Source of the DNA: JAPLMW01 sp964619675
Lineage (GTDB): Bacteria > Planctomycetota > Phycisphaerae > Sedimentisphaerales > UBA12454
NCBI GenBank assembly: GCA_964619675.1
Contig: CAZUEO010000012.1
Location: 1 to 57,817, forward strand
Reading direction: 5' to 3'
DNA length: 57,817 bases
The notes below the pieces were generated by a model. It ran no database searches. It was not told the DNA's origin and was given only the letters and a program-made list of their open reading frames with translations. This document shows positions 50,447-57,817 of this stretch, one piece after another (within the stretch, counting starts at the first letter, position 1; every line of letters starts with the position of its first letter). A program made the translations under genes and the position numbers.

Positions 50447-51466
50447 ATGAATTTGTTTTGTCAGGGCGTTGATTTCAGGAATTGTCCTGCCGCTGCAAGG
50501 GAAAGACTTGTGCTTGGCAGGCAGCGGCAACAAGATTTTCTCTGCTCCTGCCGCCGGTATTCTGAAATTAGCGATGCTCTTGTATTAAATACCTGCAACA
50601 GGCTTGAATTTTATTTTTATGCGAAGAGGCATTTTGATATTTCGGCATTTATTGATAATTTTGTCTGGCCTGATTGCTGGAATGGATACAAACGGAGTTT
50701 GTATGGTCTTGAAGTTGCCGCCCATCTTTTCAGTGTTGCTGGCGGCCTTGAATCTCAGATTATCGGTGAAAACGAAATATTTTCTCAGTTAAAATCCGCT
50801 TATGGTTTTGCTCTTCGCTGTGATACTGTAAAATTTATGTTTCATCGTCTCCTGCACAGCGCCTTTAGGGCGGCAAAGGCTGTCAGGACGCACACAAATA
50901 TAAGCGCAGGCGCCCTGTCTGTTGCCCAGGCCGCCGTCGAGCTTGCGATGACTTTGGCCGATGCGAAAGCAGGGGTTTTTGTGCTTGGTTCAGGCACAAA
51001 TGCCGGGCTTGTTGTAAGACATCTAATCAGAAAAAATGTCCGCGATATTACCATTGTTGCCAGAAACCAAATCGCAGGCAGGCAGTTGATTGAAACTGCA
51101 GGCTTTGGCTGCTACGTGCCTTTGAGCAGGTTGAGCAGTTGTCTTGACGACGCGGATATTATTTTTACCGCGACCGCTTCACAAAAGCCTTTGATAACGG
51201 CAGCCGAACTTCAAAAACGCAATAAGCCTTTGCTTTTGATAGACCTTTCTGTACCGCCGAACGTTGAATCAGGGGCGGCGAGCATTGACGGGATAAGGCT
51301 TTTTAATATTGATGATTTAAATGAAATTATCAGCGCCAATAACCGCAGGCGTCAAGCCGAGATTCCAAAAGCACAGGCTGTTATAGACGAGCATTTGCGG
51401 ATATTTTCAAAATGGCTTGGCGGCTTGAGTGTTGTGCCGCAGGTCTTGGAAAAGGTCGCCAGATGA
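50447..51466 (+). CDS. hemA: Glutamyl-tRNA reductase, apparently without the C-terminal dimerisation domain
   Basis: Reduces glutamyl-tRNA(Glu) to glutamate-1-semialdehyde, the first committed step of C5-pathway tetrapyrrole synthesis. The catalytic motif LNTCNRLE contains Cys50, the substrate region SVAGGLESQIIGENEI is conserved, and a Rossmann nucleotide motif reads VLGSGTNAGLVV. The product has 339 residues where the family usually has about 410-450. It stops after IFSKWLGGLSVVPQVLEKV, at the start of the long C-terminal helical dimerisation domain. The stop codon overlaps the hemC start (ATGA), so this looks like the real end and not a frameshift. I chose ATG 50447, six bases after the previous stop; the opening from 50348 overlaps the previous gene. 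Confidence 0.92.
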   Translation: MNLFCQGVDFRNCPAAARERLVLGRQRQQDFLCSCRRYSEISDALVLNTCNRLEFYFYAKRHFDISAFIDNFVWPDCWNGYKRSLYGLEVAAHLFSVAGGLESQIIGENEIFSQLKSAYGFALRCDTVKFMFHRLLHSAFRAAKAVRTHTNISAGALSVAQAAVELAMTLADAKAGVFVLGSGTNAGLVVRHLIRKNVRDITIVARNQIAGRQLIETAGFGCYVPLSRLSSCLDDADIIFTATASQKPLITAAELQKRNKPLLLIDLSVPPNVESGAASIDGIRLFNIDDLNEIISANNRRRQAEIPKAQAVIDEHLRIFSKWLGGLSVVPQVLEKVAR

Positions 51467-52380
51467 GCAGGCTCCGCATAGCAACGCGTTCAAGCAGCCT
51501 GGCGATTATCCAGACGCAGATTGTTGTTGCTGCTCTTAAAAAACGTCGGTCAGGCATCAGTTTCGAAATTGTCGAAATAAAAAGCAAAGGCGATATCGAC
51601 AAAAAAAATCCGTTGTGGAAAATGTCAGAATCAGGCTTTTTCACTGCTGCGGTTGAAGATGCCCTTCGCCGGGACAAAGCCGATATTGCCGTGCATAGTT
51701 TTAAGGATTTGCCGATAGAACCGCCGGATGATGTTATTATTGCTGCGGTTTTAGACAGAAAATTCTGTCAGGACTGCCTAATTTGCAGGCAAAAGATAAA
51801 TTCGCTCGATGATTTGCCCGGGGGCGCAAAAATCGGAACATCAAGCCTTCGCAGAAAGGTCCAGCTTTTGCACGCCAGGCCTGATTTGGTTTGTGAGCCG
51901 ATAAGAGGCAATGTGCCTACGAGAATAAGTCAGGTTGAAAAAGGTCTGTTTGACGCAACTATCCTTGCTTACGCAGGCATTGAAAGGCTTGGGCCGGCTG
52001 AAAAGGTCTCTTTCCGTTTCAACCCGGCAGAATTCATTCCCGCACCCGCTCAGGGCGCCATCGCCGTTCAGGCAAGAGCAGATGATAATGAAATTTTAAA
52101 GTTGCTTGCTGAAATTGATGATAAAACATCACGAATTACCTCTGATGCGGAAAGGCTTGTCCTGCACAAAATAAAAGCGGGCTGTCACGCGCCTGCAGGC
52201 GTGTTTGCGCAAATTGACGCAGGTGATATTATAATTTATGCTTTTGTATCTGATGAAAACGGCAGCAATTTTATTAAACGTCAATTAAAAGGGCCGATTG
52301 AAAAGGCACAGACTATTGCAAAGGATTTGGCAAATGAGCTTTTAAAGGCGGGAGCCGCGGAGCTTTTGAAAAATGGTTAA
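51463..52380 (+). CDS. hemC: Hydroxymethylbilane synthase (porphobilinogen deaminase)
   Basis: Joins four porphobilinogens into hydroxymethylbilane. The 305-residue length is normal. Conserved blocks: RIATRSSSLAIIQTQ, AVHSFKDLP with the catalytic Asp, GTSSLRRKVQLL, IRGNVPTRISQVEKGLFDATILA, and APAQGAIAVQ. The cysteine that carries the dipyrromethane cofactor is in KAGCHAPAGV. The start overlaps the hemA stop by four bases and the end overlaps the next gene by eight, indicating translational coupling throughout the operon. Confidence 0.96.
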   Translation: MSRLRIATRSSSLAIIQTQIVVAALKKRRSGISFEIVEIKSKGDIDKKNPLWKMSESGFFTAAVEDALRRDKADIAVHSFKDLPIEPPDDVIIAAVLDRKFCQDCLICRQKINSLDDLPGGAKIGTSSLRRKVQLLHARPDLVCEPIRGNVPTRISQVEKGLFDATILAYAGIERLGPAEKVSFRFNPAEFIPAPAQGAIAVQARADDNEILKLLAEIDDKTSRITSDAERLVLHKIKAGCHAPAGVFAQIDAGDIIIYAFVSDENGSNFIKRQLKGPIEKAQTIAKDLANELLKAGAAELLKNG

Positions 52381-53866
52381 AAAGGCGAAGGTTTATATCG
52401 TTGGTGCAGGCCCAGGCAGCGCACAGCTTATCAGCACAAGAGGCTTGCAGATTCTTCAAAAGGCCGATTGTGTTATTTATGACAGGCTAATCGGAAAAGA
52501 GCTTTTGTATCTTGCTTCGCAAAAAGCAGAGCTTATTTACGTGGGCAGGCAGCACGGCAATAGCAAATCCAGGCAGGCCGAAATAAACCGCATTATTATT
52601 AAAAAGGCTCGTATTTATAAAAAAATCGTAAGACTCAAAGGCGGCGATGCGATGATTTTCGGCAGGGCGACTGAAGAGCTCAAGTGCCTGGCCGATAACA
52701 ATATAGATTTTGAAATCGTTCCCGGCATAACCGCTGCATCAGCCGCCGCGGCCTGCAGCGGCGTCGTTCTTACCGATAGGAACGCCGCTTCATCGGTAAC
52801 ATTTGTTACGGGACATACCGCCAAAGGCAGGGAAAATGATATTGATTTTGGCAGCCTTGTGAAACTGTCCGGCACAATTGTTTTTTATATGGCCGTTAAG
52901 AATATGAAGCAGATTTGTCAAAGGTTGATTAAGTCAGGCCTCGCTGCCGATACGAATGCCGTCGTCATAGCAAATGCCTGGCTGGCAAATCAAAAAATAG
53001 TAAAAGGTAATGTTTCAGATATTGCCCGAAAGTGCGAAAGGAAAAATATCGAGCCGCCTGCCGTGATGATAATAGGGAAAAAATGTTTCAGTTGGCTTCA
53101 AAGTCGGCCTTTATTCGGCAAAAAGATTTTGGTAACCCGTGATTCAGTTGGCAATGCTGATTTTGCTGCCGGACTTGCCGCTCGCGGGGCAGAAGCGATT
53201 GACTGGCCGACATTTGAAATACAGGATTTGACCAATACTAAAAAAGTTAAGGAGATTTTTAAGAAAATTAGTGATTTTGACTGGGTCTTTTTTACAAGTC
53301 CGACAGGTGTAAAATTGTTTTTCAAAGCAGTAAGCAGGTTAAACAAAGATGCCCGTATATTTGCGAATGTAAAAATCGCCTGCATTGGCTCACAAACCGC
53401 AGGTACACTTGAAGATTTCGGCATAAAAGCCGATTTTGTACCGCAGGATTTTACATCCGAAGAATTGGCGAAAAGTTTCATAAAGAAATATAAAACCATC
53501 GGCAAAAAAATATTGCTTTTGCGTTCCGCACTTGCCGATTCATCACTGGCTGAAAGCCTCAAATCGGCAAAAGCGAAAATTAAGCAGGTTTCAATCTATA
53601 CAGCCGAAAAAATTAAAAATAATCCAAAAGAAATTATTAAAAACAGGATGGATTGGATTGTTTTTGCAAGCAGCTTTACGGTTGATTGTTTCTTTAAGGA
53701 TTTTAAGCCTCAGGATTTGGATAAAAAGGTAAAAATCGCCTCAATCGGCCCTGCAACTACCGATACACTGAAAAAATTTGGTATTAAGCCGGCAGTCGAA
53801 GCGAAAGAGCATACTATCGATGGTTTGATTGAAGCAATGGAGGAAATAACAGAGCCGCGACAGTAA
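52373..53866 (+). CDS. cobA: Uroporphyrinogen-III C-methyltransferase / uroporphyrinogen-III synthase fusion (CobA-HemD)
   Basis: A 497-residue bifunctional enzyme. The N-terminal SUMT domain (about 1-240) has VYIVGAGPGSAQLISTRG, YVGRQHG, RLKGGDAMIFGR and VPGITAASAAAA, all typical of CobA. It adds methyl groups at C2 and C7 of uroporphyrinogen III to give precorrin-2. The C-terminal HemD domain (about 247-495; KILVTRDSVGNADFAAGLAARGAEAIDWPTFEI is its opening region) closes and inverts the tetrapyrrole. Together they commit the pathway to siroheme, consistent with the AhbC and AhbD genes downstream. The precorrin-2 oxidase and ferrochelatase needed for siroheme are not in this window. Confidence 0.94.
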   Translation: MVKKAKVYIVGAGPGSAQLISTRGLQILQKADCVIYDRLIGKELLYLASQKAELIYVGRQHGNSKSRQAEINRIIIKKARIYKKIVRLKGGDAMIFGRATEELKCLADNNIDFEIVPGITAASAAAACSGVVLTDRNAASSVTFVTGHTAKGRENDIDFGSLVKLSGTIVFYMAVKNMKQICQRLIKSGLAADTNAVVIANAWLANQKIVKGNVSDIARKCERKNIEPPAVMIIGKKCFSWLQSRPLFGKKILVTRDSVGNADFAAGLAARGAEAIDWPTFEIQDLTNTKKVKEIFKKISDFDWVFFTSPTGVKLFFKAVSRLNKDARIFANVKIACIGSQTAGTLEDFGIKADFVPQDFTSEELAKSFIKKYKTIGKKILLLRSALADSSLAESLKSAKAKIKQVSIYTAEKIKNNPKEIIKNRMDWIVFASSFTVDCFFKDFKPQDLDKKVKIASIGPATTDTLKKFGIKPAVEAKEHTIDGLIEAMEEITEPRQ

Positions 53867-53889
53867 TGGAGCGGTAATCTAAAAAAAAA

Positions 53890-55056
53890 ATGATTAACGT
53901 CTCGAAACTATATTGCGGCATAGAAAATCAGTCGGACAGGTTTCGTTATCATTCCGATAGCAAATCAGGCCCGATTATCGTCTATAACTGCACAAATAAA
54001 TGTAACCAGAATTGCCTGCACTGTTACAGCAAAACCGGATTAACAGACAGACAGCTTGATACAGCACAGGCAAAAGAGCTTTTAAAACAGCTTGCCGAAA
54101 ATAAAGCATTGGTTGTCCTTTTCAGTGGCGGCGAGCCGCTTGAAAGGACCGATTTATTTGAGCTTCTCGATTTCGCCTGCAAACTTGGCCTGCGCATGGG
54201 TCTTTCTACAAATGGTTCTTTAATAGATTCCAAAATCGCGAAAAAACTTGTTAGTGCAGGCGTAAGTTATGTCGGTATTTCGATTGACGGCAATCAAAAT
54301 ACGCACGATGAATTTCGCTGCACAAAAGGCAGCTTCACAAAAGCAGTTGACGCTGTAAAATTCTGCAAAGATGCGGGTCTTAAAACCGGCCTGCGTTTTA
54401 CAATCACAAATCGCAATTTTAACCAGATTGAAAACACATTCTCTCTTGCCGCGAAGTTGAATATCCACAGAATCTGTTTTTATCATTTGATTTCAGCAGG
54501 AAACGCGGCAAATAATAACCTCAAATGTTCTAATGGACAAATCAGGCAGGCCTTAAATGATATTTGTGATTGTGCGCAAAGTTATGCCGTAAAAGGAGTT
54601 ATAGAAGTTTTAACCGTCGGCAATCACGCCGATGGCCCGTTTATTTTAAATCGCTTAAAGCAGGAAAATTCGCCGCTGTATCAGAAAAGTCTCGATTTGC
54701 TTGAAAAATTCGGCGGCAACAAAATCGGCGTTAAGATTCTCGCAATTGACCCTGCCGGCAATGTCCACCCCGACCAGTTCTGGCAGAATTACTCTTTGGA
54801 AAACATAACGGAAAAAAAACTTGAAGATATTTTAAAAAATGCTTTGGATATATTTAAAGACAAGACTCTTTTTGCACCGGGCAGGTGCAGAAAGTGTCGT
54901 TGGCTGCAAATTTGCGGAACTAACGCAAGATTCCTCGGCAAGGATTATAAAACAGCCGCTTGGCTTCTTGAACCGGATTGTTTTTTATCTGATGAGGAAA
55001 TAAAAATAACAGGAGGATTAAATGCGGAATTTGCCCGTCAGAATGCGAAGGCTTAG
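53890..55056 (+). CDS. ahbC: 12,18-didecarboxysiroheme deacetylase-like radical SAM protein (AhbC/NirJ family)
   Basis: AhbC removes the two acetate side chains of 12,18-didecarboxysiroheme to give iron-coproporphyrin III. The 388-residue protein begins INVSKLYCG and DRFRYHSDSKSGPIIVYN, the AhbC/NirJ-type N terminus, followed by the radical SAM cluster motif Cys38-x3-Cys42-x2-Cys45, the GGEP motif (SGGEPLER) and ISIDG. A C-terminal SPASM-like cysteine set follows (CRKCRWLQIC and a later DCF) for a second [4Fe-4S] cluster. The start lies at the end of a run of 10 A with no good ribosome-binding site. The gene overlaps hemB by 35 bases. NirJ (heme d1) is the alternative, but no other nir gene is present and AhbD follows. 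Confidence 0.88.
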   Translation: MINVSKLYCGIENQSDRFRYHSDSKSGPIIVYNCTNKCNQNCLHCYSKTGLTDRQLDTAQAKELLKQLAENKALVVLFSGGEPLERTDLFELLDFACKLGLRMGLSTNGSLIDSKIAKKLVSAGVSYVGISIDGNQNTHDEFRCTKGSFTKAVDAVKFCKDAGLKTGLRFTITNRNFNQIENTFSLAAKLNIHRICFYHLISAGNAANNNLKCSNGQIRQALNDICDCAQSYAVKGVIEVLTVGNHADGPFILNRLKQENSPLYQKSLDLLEKFGGNKIGVKILAIDPAGNVHPDQFWQNYSLENITEKKLEDILKNALDIFKDKTLFAPGRCRKCRWLQICGTNARFLGKDYKTAAWLLEPDCFLSDEEIKITGGLNAEFARQNAKA

Positions 55057-55999
55057 GAAAAGCGATTCAATGCGCCGGCTTGTCAAAGGCGTTAACCTCT
55101 CTGTCGATAATTTCATTTATCCTTTGTTTGTCTGCCCGGGCAGGGGAGTAAAAAAACCGATTGAGTCAATGCAGGGCTGTTTTCATTTTTCACCTGATAA
55201 AGTGGTTGATGAGGCAAAAGAAGTATTTGATTTAGGCATACCTGCAATTCTCTTATTTGGCCTGCCTGAAAAGAAAGATGCTCAAGGTTCACAGGCTTGT
55301 GAAGATGACGGCACAGTTCAGCAGGCGATTAGAAATATCAAAAAGGCTGTGCCCGGCCTTGCTGTAATAACCGATGTTTGTTTATGTGCCTATACCGACA
55401 CCGGCCATTGCGGCATAATAAAAGATGACAAGATTGATAATGACACCACTTGCGAAATCCTGGCGAAAGTAGCCATTTCCCACGCAAAGGCAGGTGCCGA
55501 TATGGCAGCACCTTCTGATATGATGGATGGCAGGGTAGGGGTAATTAGAAAGGCTCTCGATGAGAATGGTTTTATTGATACCGCGATAATGTCTTATTCA
55601 GCAAAGTACGCCTCTGCGTTTTACGGCCCGTTCAGAGATGCCGCCGATTCTGCTCCCGCCTTTGGCGACCGCAAGACTTATCAGATGGATATTGCCGCTT
55701 CAGCAAAGCAGGCAATGCGCGAAATCGAACTCGACATTGCCGAAGGCGCCGACATTGTGATGGTCAAGCCTGCATTGTGCTATCTTGATATTATTCTTAA
55801 GGCCAAAGAGCGTTTTGATGTTCCCATAGCTGCCTACAACGTCAGCGGCGAATATATGATGATTAACACCGCTGCGCAGGCCGGCGCTCTCGACAGAAAA
55901 TCCGCGATTATGGAAACCTTATATGCAATCGAAAGAGCGGGAGCAGATATTATCATAACTTACTTTGCAAAAGAAGTTGCTAAATGGACTCGGCAGTAA
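55022..55999 (+). CDS. hemB: Delta-aminolevulinic acid dehydratase (porphobilinogen synthase)
   Basis: Condenses two 5-aminolevulinates into porphobilinogen. The 325-residue length is standard. Conserved blocks: RLRKSDSMRRLV, NFIYPLFV, the zinc-binding cysteines in ITDVCLCAYTDTGHCGI, APSDMMDGRV, the first Schiff-base lysine in SYSAKYASAFYGPFRDA, the second in IVMVKPALCYLD, and VSGEYMM. It is therefore the zinc-dependent type. AGGAGG (55011-55016) lies five bases before ATG 55022, which fixes the start within the end of ahbC. Its own end overlaps the following radical SAM gene by 16 bases. Confidence 0.97.
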   Translation: MRNLPVRMRRLRKSDSMRRLVKGVNLSVDNFIYPLFVCPGRGVKKPIESMQGCFHFSPDKVVDEAKEVFDLGIPAILLFGLPEKKDAQGSQACEDDGTVQQAIRNIKKAVPGLAVITDVCLCAYTDTGHCGIIKDDKIDNDTTCEILAKVAISHAKAGADMAAPSDMMDGRVGVIRKALDENGFIDTAIMSYSAKYASAFYGPFRDAADSAPAFGDRKTYQMDIAASAKQAMREIELDIAEGADIVMVKPALCYLDIILKAKERFDVPIAAYNVSGEYMMINTAAQAGALDRKSAIMETLYAIERAGADIIITYFAKEVAKWTRQ

Positions 56000-57504
56000 A
56001 AAAACCTCGTATCGTTGCCTTTGAAGTTACACGCAGATGCAAAATGAATTGTATTCATTGCAGAGCCTCTGCCCAATCTGATTTTCAGGATGACCTTGAA
56101 ACCAGCCAGTGCAAAAAAATCATAAAATCAATAGCCGACTACAACAGATGCGTCCTGATTTTCACCGGCGGAGAACCTTTCGAAAGAGACGATATATTTG
56201 ATTTGGTTGATTATGCCAATTCCTGCCGTTTAGCTGTTTCTCTTGCAACCTGCGGCTATAATTTCGATAATAAGAAAGCGCAACTCCTTAAAAAATCAGG
56301 GGTTATAACACTTTCCTTTTCGCTCGATTCGGATAATTCGCAGGAGCATAACAATTTCAGGCGAACCGCTGGCGCGTTTGAAAAAACGCTTGCGGCGATT
56401 GATATCGCAAAAAAGGCAGGCCTGAAATTTCAGATTAATACAACCGTTACGAAACTAAATGCCGATAGATTGCCGCAGCTTGCAAAACTTGCTGAGGACC
56501 TCGGCGCTTATTGCTTTAATCCTTTTATGCTTGTCCCTGCAGGCAGGGCACAGGGGCTTTCTGAAATCGCTCTGACTTCAAAGGAATACGAAAAAGTTTT
56601 ACATACCGTCGCAGGCTTAAAGGCTCAAAGTAAGATTGAATTGCGTTTCACTTGTGCCCCTCGTTTTGCGCCGGTTTATAAAGATTTATATCCGGATTCA
56701 AAGAAAAAAGTCTTTGGTTGTCTCGCTGCAAGTGATTTTGCATTTATAAGCTACACAGGCGACGTACAGACCTGCGGCTTTTTGAAAATCTCTGCCGGCA
56801 ATATTTTAAAGGCCGGCGATTTTGGCTCTATCTGGGAGAAGTCCGGCTTTTTGAATGCGATTCGCCAAAGGAAATTTGCCGGCAAATGCGGCAGTTGTGA
56901 TTACTTGAACATTTGCGGCGGATGTCGTGCAAGGGCTTTTGCAAAAACCGGCGATTATCTCGCCTCTGACCCTTTATGTTTTTACACCGGCTCAGCGGGC
57001 ACGCTTGTCGCTGCTCATATAGAGGACGATAAACTTGACGCTGTCGCACAAGCCGTAAATTCACTGCCGAACGTTTCTCATAATTACTTAAGAAATCACT
57101 ATTACAATTTATGGTTTACCTTGAAAGATTCGGATTTTGGCCGGATAGACGGAACAATTAAAGAGCTTTCGAATAAATTTAAGACTTATTTCCTCTCTTT
57201 TCCCGCGACCAAACGTTATAAGCTGGATTCATCTGCCGTTAAGCGTCACAGCCCGCCTGATAGTTTTAATGCCCTGTTTTGCTGCAGGGCCGAAGGAACT
57301 GCGGTAAGGTTTTTATGCTGTTTGCCGCAGGTTAGCCATTGTTACCAGCGAAAGACGTTGCCTGACTGGCCTTATAATCTTTATGCGATGATACACTCGC
57401 AGAATTCCCGACAACTTGAGGAGACAATCACTGATTTCGTCGAAAGATTTGCCATTGAGCAGTTTCAGACCCTGCCGACTGTCAGGTCACTGAAAAATTC
57501 CTAA
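55984..57504 (+). CDS. ahbD: AhbD-type heme synthase fused to two siroheme-decarboxylase (AhbB- and AhbA-like) domains
   Basis: A 506-residue fusion. Residues 1-335 are an AhbD-like radical SAM enzyme that would convert iron-coproporphyrin III to heme b: VTRRC with Cys19-x3-Cys23-x2-Cys26, FTGGEPF (60-66), and a SPASM set at Cys302, Cys305, Cys311, Cys314 and Cys332. Two AsnC/Lrp-type ligand-binding domains follow. Residues 338-415 hold VSHNYLRNHYYNLWFTL (364-380); residues 428-506 hold VSHCYQRKTLPDWPYNLYAMIH (450-471). Those two signatures are known from siroheme decarboxylase subunits (AhbA/AhbB, NirD/L/G/H), which remove the C12 and C18 acetate carboxyls. Neither copy has the usual N-terminal helix-turn-helix. 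The histidines of both motifs (366, 452) are present. No separate ahbA or ahbB is visible. ATG 55984 overlaps the end of hemB, so the gene is in the operon. Confidence 0.88.
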   Translation: MDSAVKKPRIVAFEVTRRCKMNCIHCRASAQSDFQDDLETSQCKKIIKSIADYNRCVLIFTGGEPFERDDIFDLVDYANSCRLAVSLATCGYNFDNKKAQLLKKSGVITLSFSLDSDNSQEHNNFRRTAGAFEKTLAAIDIAKKAGLKFQINTTVTKLNADRLPQLAKLAEDLGAYCFNPFMLVPAGRAQGLSEIALTSKEYEKVLHTVAGLKAQSKIELRFTCAPRFAPVYKDLYPDSKKKVFGCLAASDFAFISYTGDVQTCGFLKISAGNILKAGDFGSIWEKSGFLNAIRQRKFAGKCGSCDYLNICGGCRARAFAKTGDYLASDPLCFYTGSAGTLVAAHIEDDKLDAVAQAVNSLPNVSHNYLRNHYYNLWFTLKDSDFGRIDGTIKELSNKFKTYFLSFPATKRYKLDSSAVKRHSPPDSFNALFCCRAEGTAVRFLCCLPQVSHCYQRKTLPDWPYNLYAMIHSQNSRQLEETITDFVERFAIEQFQTLPTVRSLKNS

Positions 57505-57507
57505 ACA

Positions 57508-57817
57508 TCACTTTTTCTTGTAGGCCTGCCTGGGGTCGTAAACTTTTTCAGCGATAAATTTAAGTTCGCTGCCGCCGGATTTTAATGCCCTGTAAAAACA
57601 AGATTGATAACCTACGTGGCATTGGCCCTGATTGACTTCGACTTTGAGTAAGAGACAGTCCTGGTCACAGTCGGTAAGAATCTGCAGAACTTTCTGGGCG
57701 TGGCCGCTCTCCTCGCCTTTTTTCCACAGTTTTTTTCTGCTCCTGCTGTAAAAAACCGCTTGGCCGGTTTTGATTGTCAAATCCAGCGCCTCTCTGTTCA
57801 TATATGCGACTATGAGC
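57508..57817 (-). CDS. hisI: Phosphoribosyl-AMP cyclohydrolase (partial, N terminus beyond the window)
   Basis: Third step of histidine synthesis: opens the adenine ring of phosphoribosyl-AMP. The frame continues past the first ATG (57801) to the window edge as LIVAY, which fits the HisI sequence before MNREALDLT, so about 20-30 N-terminal residues are missing and the ATG is internal. Family motifs: FYSRSRKKLWKKGEESGH, DCDQDCLLLKV with metal-binding aspartates, and the zinc cysteines in QCHVGYQSCFYR. It is convergent with the heme operon and ends three bases after it, with no clear terminator between them. Confidence 0.93.
   Translation of the reverse strand, partial: LIVAYMNREALDLTIKTGQAVFYSRSRKKLWKKGEESGHAQKVLQILTDCDQDCLLLKVEVNQGQCHVGYQSCFYRALKSGGSELKFIAEKVYDPRQAYKKK

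Overview
The window looks like a fragment of an anaerobic bacterium, most likely a planctomycete of the Phycisphaerae/Sedimentisphaerales type, taken from a draft or metagenome assembly (there is a run of 10 N at 38463-38472). This placement is an inference. It rests on a pyruvate:ferredoxin oxidoreductase, an exosortase-linked exopolysaccharide locus, a type IV pilus locus with large PilX-like proteins, a fused and enlarged SecDF, a TPR protein ending in two RNA polymerase alpha-CTD copies, and an oxygen-independent (siroheme-route) heme operon. No rRNA or phylogenetic marker is present to settle it.

Layout. 1-4.5 kb: the tail of an unknown gene, a terminator, nifJ, and a small lipoprotein. 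4.9-15.4 kb: an exopolysaccharide/exosortase locus (export lipoprotein, exosortase, EpsI-like protein, giant TPR protein, Wzc-like copolymerase/kinase). 15.5 kb: tRNA-Pro(GGG). 16-32.7 kb: a type IV pilus/type II secretion-like locus: PilB, PilC, major pilin, two successive PilV/PilW/PilX-like trios, PilM, PilN-like, PilO-like, a ParA ATPase, a PilP/GspC-like protein, the secretin, and PilT on the opposite strand. 32.8-39.4 kb: a TetR-controlled RND efflux operon (TetR, NodT-type outer membrane factor, membrane fusion protein, RND pump) with a palindrome inside its promoter. 39.6-40.3 kb: 6-phosphogluconolactonase. 40.4-46.2 kb, minus strand: tgt-yajC-secDF plus a LysM protein. 46.2-49.4 kb: a double-hairpin palindrome, a VOC protein, a SpoIID-like lipoprotein and the TPR/alpha-CTD protein. 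49.5-57.5 kb: a tight heme operon: ccsA/hemX-like, hemA, hemC, cobA-hemD fusion, ahbC, hemB and ahbD. 57.5 kb to the edge: hisI, incomplete.

The most interesting object is the last heme gene. Its product is an AhbD-type radical SAM heme synthase (about residues 1-335) followed by two AsnC-type domains. These carry the signature motifs of the two siroheme decarboxylase subunits (AhbB-like, then AhbA-like), without the usual helix-turn-helix. With AhbC in the same operon, the three steps from siroheme to heme b would be covered by two polypeptides, with the first and last steps on one chain. The operon also has a HemA that appears to lack the C-terminal dimerisation domain. Precorrin-2 dehydrogenase, sirohydrochlorin ferrochelatase and hemL are not in the window.

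Other points: a BY-kinase Walker A lysine replaced by arginine; a helical insertion of roughly 230 residues in the SecD periplasmic domain; a duplicated minor-pilin trio; and strong enrichment of CCGATA(A/T), which resembles the -10 element of sigma-28 promoters, in the gene gaps of the EPS and pilus loci. The N run in the RND pump gene looks like a join between two contig ends that repeat the same few residues.
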